A program made the position numbers and the translations under genes. Source: CAVPLU01 sp964601325 (lineage in GTDB: Archaea > Thermoproteota > Bathyarchaeia > 40CM-2-53-6). Taken from it: a stretch of DNA of 15,013 nt. How positions within the stretch are numbered: position 1 is the first letter of the stretch; each line of letters opens with the position of its first letter. The stretch covers positions 1 through 15,013 of the forward strand of contig CAZRNA010000041.1 in assembly GCA_964601325.1 (NCBI GenBank), in the 5' to 3' direction. The notes below the pieces were generated by a model that saw only the letters and a list, made by a program, of their open reading frames with translations, was not told the DNA's origin and did no database searches. Positions 13,607 through 15,013 of the stretch are shown one piece after another.

Positions 13607-14908
13607 CTATGGACGGATACGGTTGATGAGTCTCGGAAAAGCTGTAGCGTCCCGAATATGTCTCAGCTTACATATCCATGAGAGCGTACGCTCGATGCCC
13701 ATTCCGAATCCCGAGTGGGGCACTGTACCATATTTCCTCAGATCCAGATACCAAGAGTAGTCTTCCGGGTTCAAATGTTCCTCGTTGATTCGCTGCATGA
13801 GTTGCTCGTAGTCATGGATGCGTTGTCCTCCACCCGTGATCTCGCCGTAGCCTTCCGGCGCAAGTAGATCAACTGAAAGGGTGACTTCGGGCCGTTTCGG
13901 GTCAGGCATATGGTAGAATGCCTTGACGCCTTTTGGATAGTGTGTGACAAAGAACGGTGTAGTGAAGTCTTTCGTTAAGATCTTCTCTTGATTGTATCCC
14001 AGGTCCGTCCCCCATTCGAATGACGAGTCAGATTTCCGGATCAGGTCAACGGCCTTGTCATACGTGATTGTTGGGAGGGGTGCTTTCAGGGCGTTCAGTT
14101 CGTCGGGGTCGCGTCCGAGCTCTTTGAGCTCTTCGGGGACCTGAGTTGCCACCTCGTGACAAATGTGTAAGAGGAGTCCTTCCTCGACCTTGATGAGGCC
14201 TTCAAGATCTAGCCATGGTTCCTCTAGCTCTATTTGCCAGAATTCCGTCATGTGACGTCTCGTTTTGGATTTTTCGGCGCGGAAGGACGGTGCGAACGTG
14301 TAGATCTTGCCTAGACTCGCTATCATCGCTTCAGCATAGAGTTGCCAGCTCTGCGTCAGGTAAGCCTTCTCATCGAAGTACTTGACCTCGAAGAGCGTCG
14401 AGCCTCCCTCAACAGCCGCCGAGACGAGAATCGGGACCTGGACCTCTAAGTAGCCATGCTCTTTCAGCCAGCGTCGAGATTCGTCGATCACAAGAGCTCT
14501 CGCTCGGAGAATCGTCTGCATCTTCTTGCTGCGGATCCAGAAGTGTCGATTGTCGAGAAGGAACTCAGGACCATGATATTTCTTGGCGATCGGGAAGTCC
14601 TCATGCGAACGATGAAGCACCAGCAGGTCTGTTATGCGGAGTTCGTATCCTCGGGGGGCCCGCGAATCTCGGACAACCTCGCCCTCGATCTCTACTGTCG
14701 ACTCCAGCGGAAGGGTCTCGATCTCGCTGAACTTCTCAGCCAGTTGGTCCTTTTTTGCAGTGCACTGCAGGAAACCCGTGCCATCTCTAATGATGAGGAA
14801 CAGAATCCCCCCGCTCGATCTTCTATTGTGCAGCCATCCTCTCAGTTTGACTCGTGTGGAATCTGCGTTTCCGGCAAGGATCTTTCGAACTACGACGATG
14901 TCAGTCAT
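13607..14908 (-). CDS. asnS: Asparaginyl-tRNA synthetase
   Basis: A class IIb synthetase that charges tRNA(Asn) with asparagine in the cytosol. The 433 residues match archaeal AsnRS. An N-terminal OB-fold anticodon-binding domain (about 18-100) contains KLRGWLHNRRSSGG, so this is not the OB-less asparagine-synthetase paralogue. Motif 2 is FRAEKSKTRRHMTEFWQIE (209-227); the EKSKTRRH form indicates AsnRS, where AspRS usually has an acidic/His variant. VDLLAPEGYGEITGG (347-361) and motif 3 GFGMGIERT (400-408, Arg407) complete the active site. Start ATG 14908 is preceded by GGAAGGTG about 8 nt upstream, with a GCTTTAA TATA element at 14981-14987. A tandem-GNAT gene follows after 18 nt in the same direction. 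Confidence 0.96.
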   Translation of the reverse strand: MTDIVVVRKILAGNADSTRVKLRGWLHNRRSSGGILFLIIRDGTGFLQCTAKKDQLAEKFSEIETLPLESTVEIEGEVVRDSRAPRGYELRITDLLVLHRSHEDFPIAKKYHGPEFLLDNRHFWIRSKKMQTILRARALVIDESRRWLKEHGYLEVQVPILVSAAVEGGSTLFEVKYFDEKAYLTQSWQLYAEAMIASLGKIYTFAPSFRAEKSKTRRHMTEFWQIELEEPWLDLEGLIKVEEGLLLHICHEVATQVPEELKELGRDPDELNALKAPLPTITYDKAVDLIRKSDSSFEWGTDLGYNQEKILTKDFTTPFFVTHYPKGVKAFYHMPDPKRPEVTLSVDLLAPEGYGEITGGGQRIHDYEQLMQRINEEHLNPEDYSWYLDLRKYGTVPHSGFGMGIERTLSWICKLRHIRDATAFPRLINRIRP

Positions 14909-14980
14909 ACCAATGCACCTTCCCTGTAGAGTGGGCGCGATCGTAGAGGCAGCACTTCAAGGAGCGAGAACTAGTCTGAG

Positions 14981-14988
14981 TTAAAGCG
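14981..14988 (-). promoter_or_regulatory. TATA-like element for asnS
   Basis: The minus strand reads CGCTTTAA, with the same GCTTTAA core as the pyrG promoter. Initiation near 14957 would leave a leader of about 49 nt carrying the Shine-Dalgarno-like GGAAGGTG. The remaining bases to the right edge show no gene. Confidence 0.5.
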
Positions 14989-15013
14989 CTCACCTATCAT
15001 CGCGCGCACCGAG

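Noticed and set aside
13607..14908. AspRS or the AsnRS-like asparagine synthetase paralogue
   Set aside because: Motif 2 has the AsnRS form EKSKTRRH, and an OB-fold domain is present, unlike the paralogue.
1..15013. CRISPR array, insertion sequence, prophage or defence island
   Set aside because: No regularly spaced repeats, transposase, integrase or phage genes are visible; gene content is core housekeeping plus local regulators.

Overview
The window is chromosomal DNA from an archaeon of roughly 50% GC. The archaeal assignment rests on an Sm-like archaeal protein, an Elp3-type tRNA-modification enzyme, the archaea-specific GatD/GatE glutamyl-tRNA(Gln) amidotransferase, a short (338-residue) adenylosuccinate synthetase, a Rio2 kinase with N-terminal winged helix, and an archaeal-type AsnRS. 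Initiation also looks archaeal: TATA-like boxes (several reading GCTTTAA or GCTTAAG) lie about 25-50 bp upstream of starts, leaders are short, and GTG or TTG starts are common. No marker here fixes the lineage below Archaea.

Layout. Left part (1-5492, plus strand): the 3' tail of an unknown gene, smAP, elp3, then gatD and gatE overlapping by 17 nt. Middle (5517-10003): a small CxxC protein and an HTH/S-layer-like/EF-hand regulator on the minus strand, a divergent ECF-type membrane S component, purA on the minus strand, then two winged-helix genes transcribed divergently from one shared TATA region. Right part (10119-14908): pyrG and rio2 on the plus strand, meeting tail-to-tail with a minus-strand pair, asnS followed by a tandem-GNAT acetyltransferase.

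Most of the window serves translation and nucleotide supply. GatDE makes Gln-tRNA(Gln), AsnS makes Asn-tRNA(Asn), Elp3 modifies wobble uridine, Rio2 matures the small ribosomal subunit, SmAP binds RNA, and PurA and PyrG feed AMP and CTP synthesis. The less ordinary parts are regulatory: a DNA-binding protein ending in a canonical EF-hand loop, with a perfect dyad between its TATA box and start codon; a divergent pair of winged-helix genes; and strong hairpins, two of them enclosing stop codons and one of 14 bp in the gap upstream of purA. I see no mobile element, CRISPR array, tRNA or rRNA gene, and no evident multi-gene defence or biosynthetic island. No gap between genes exceeds 300 bases.
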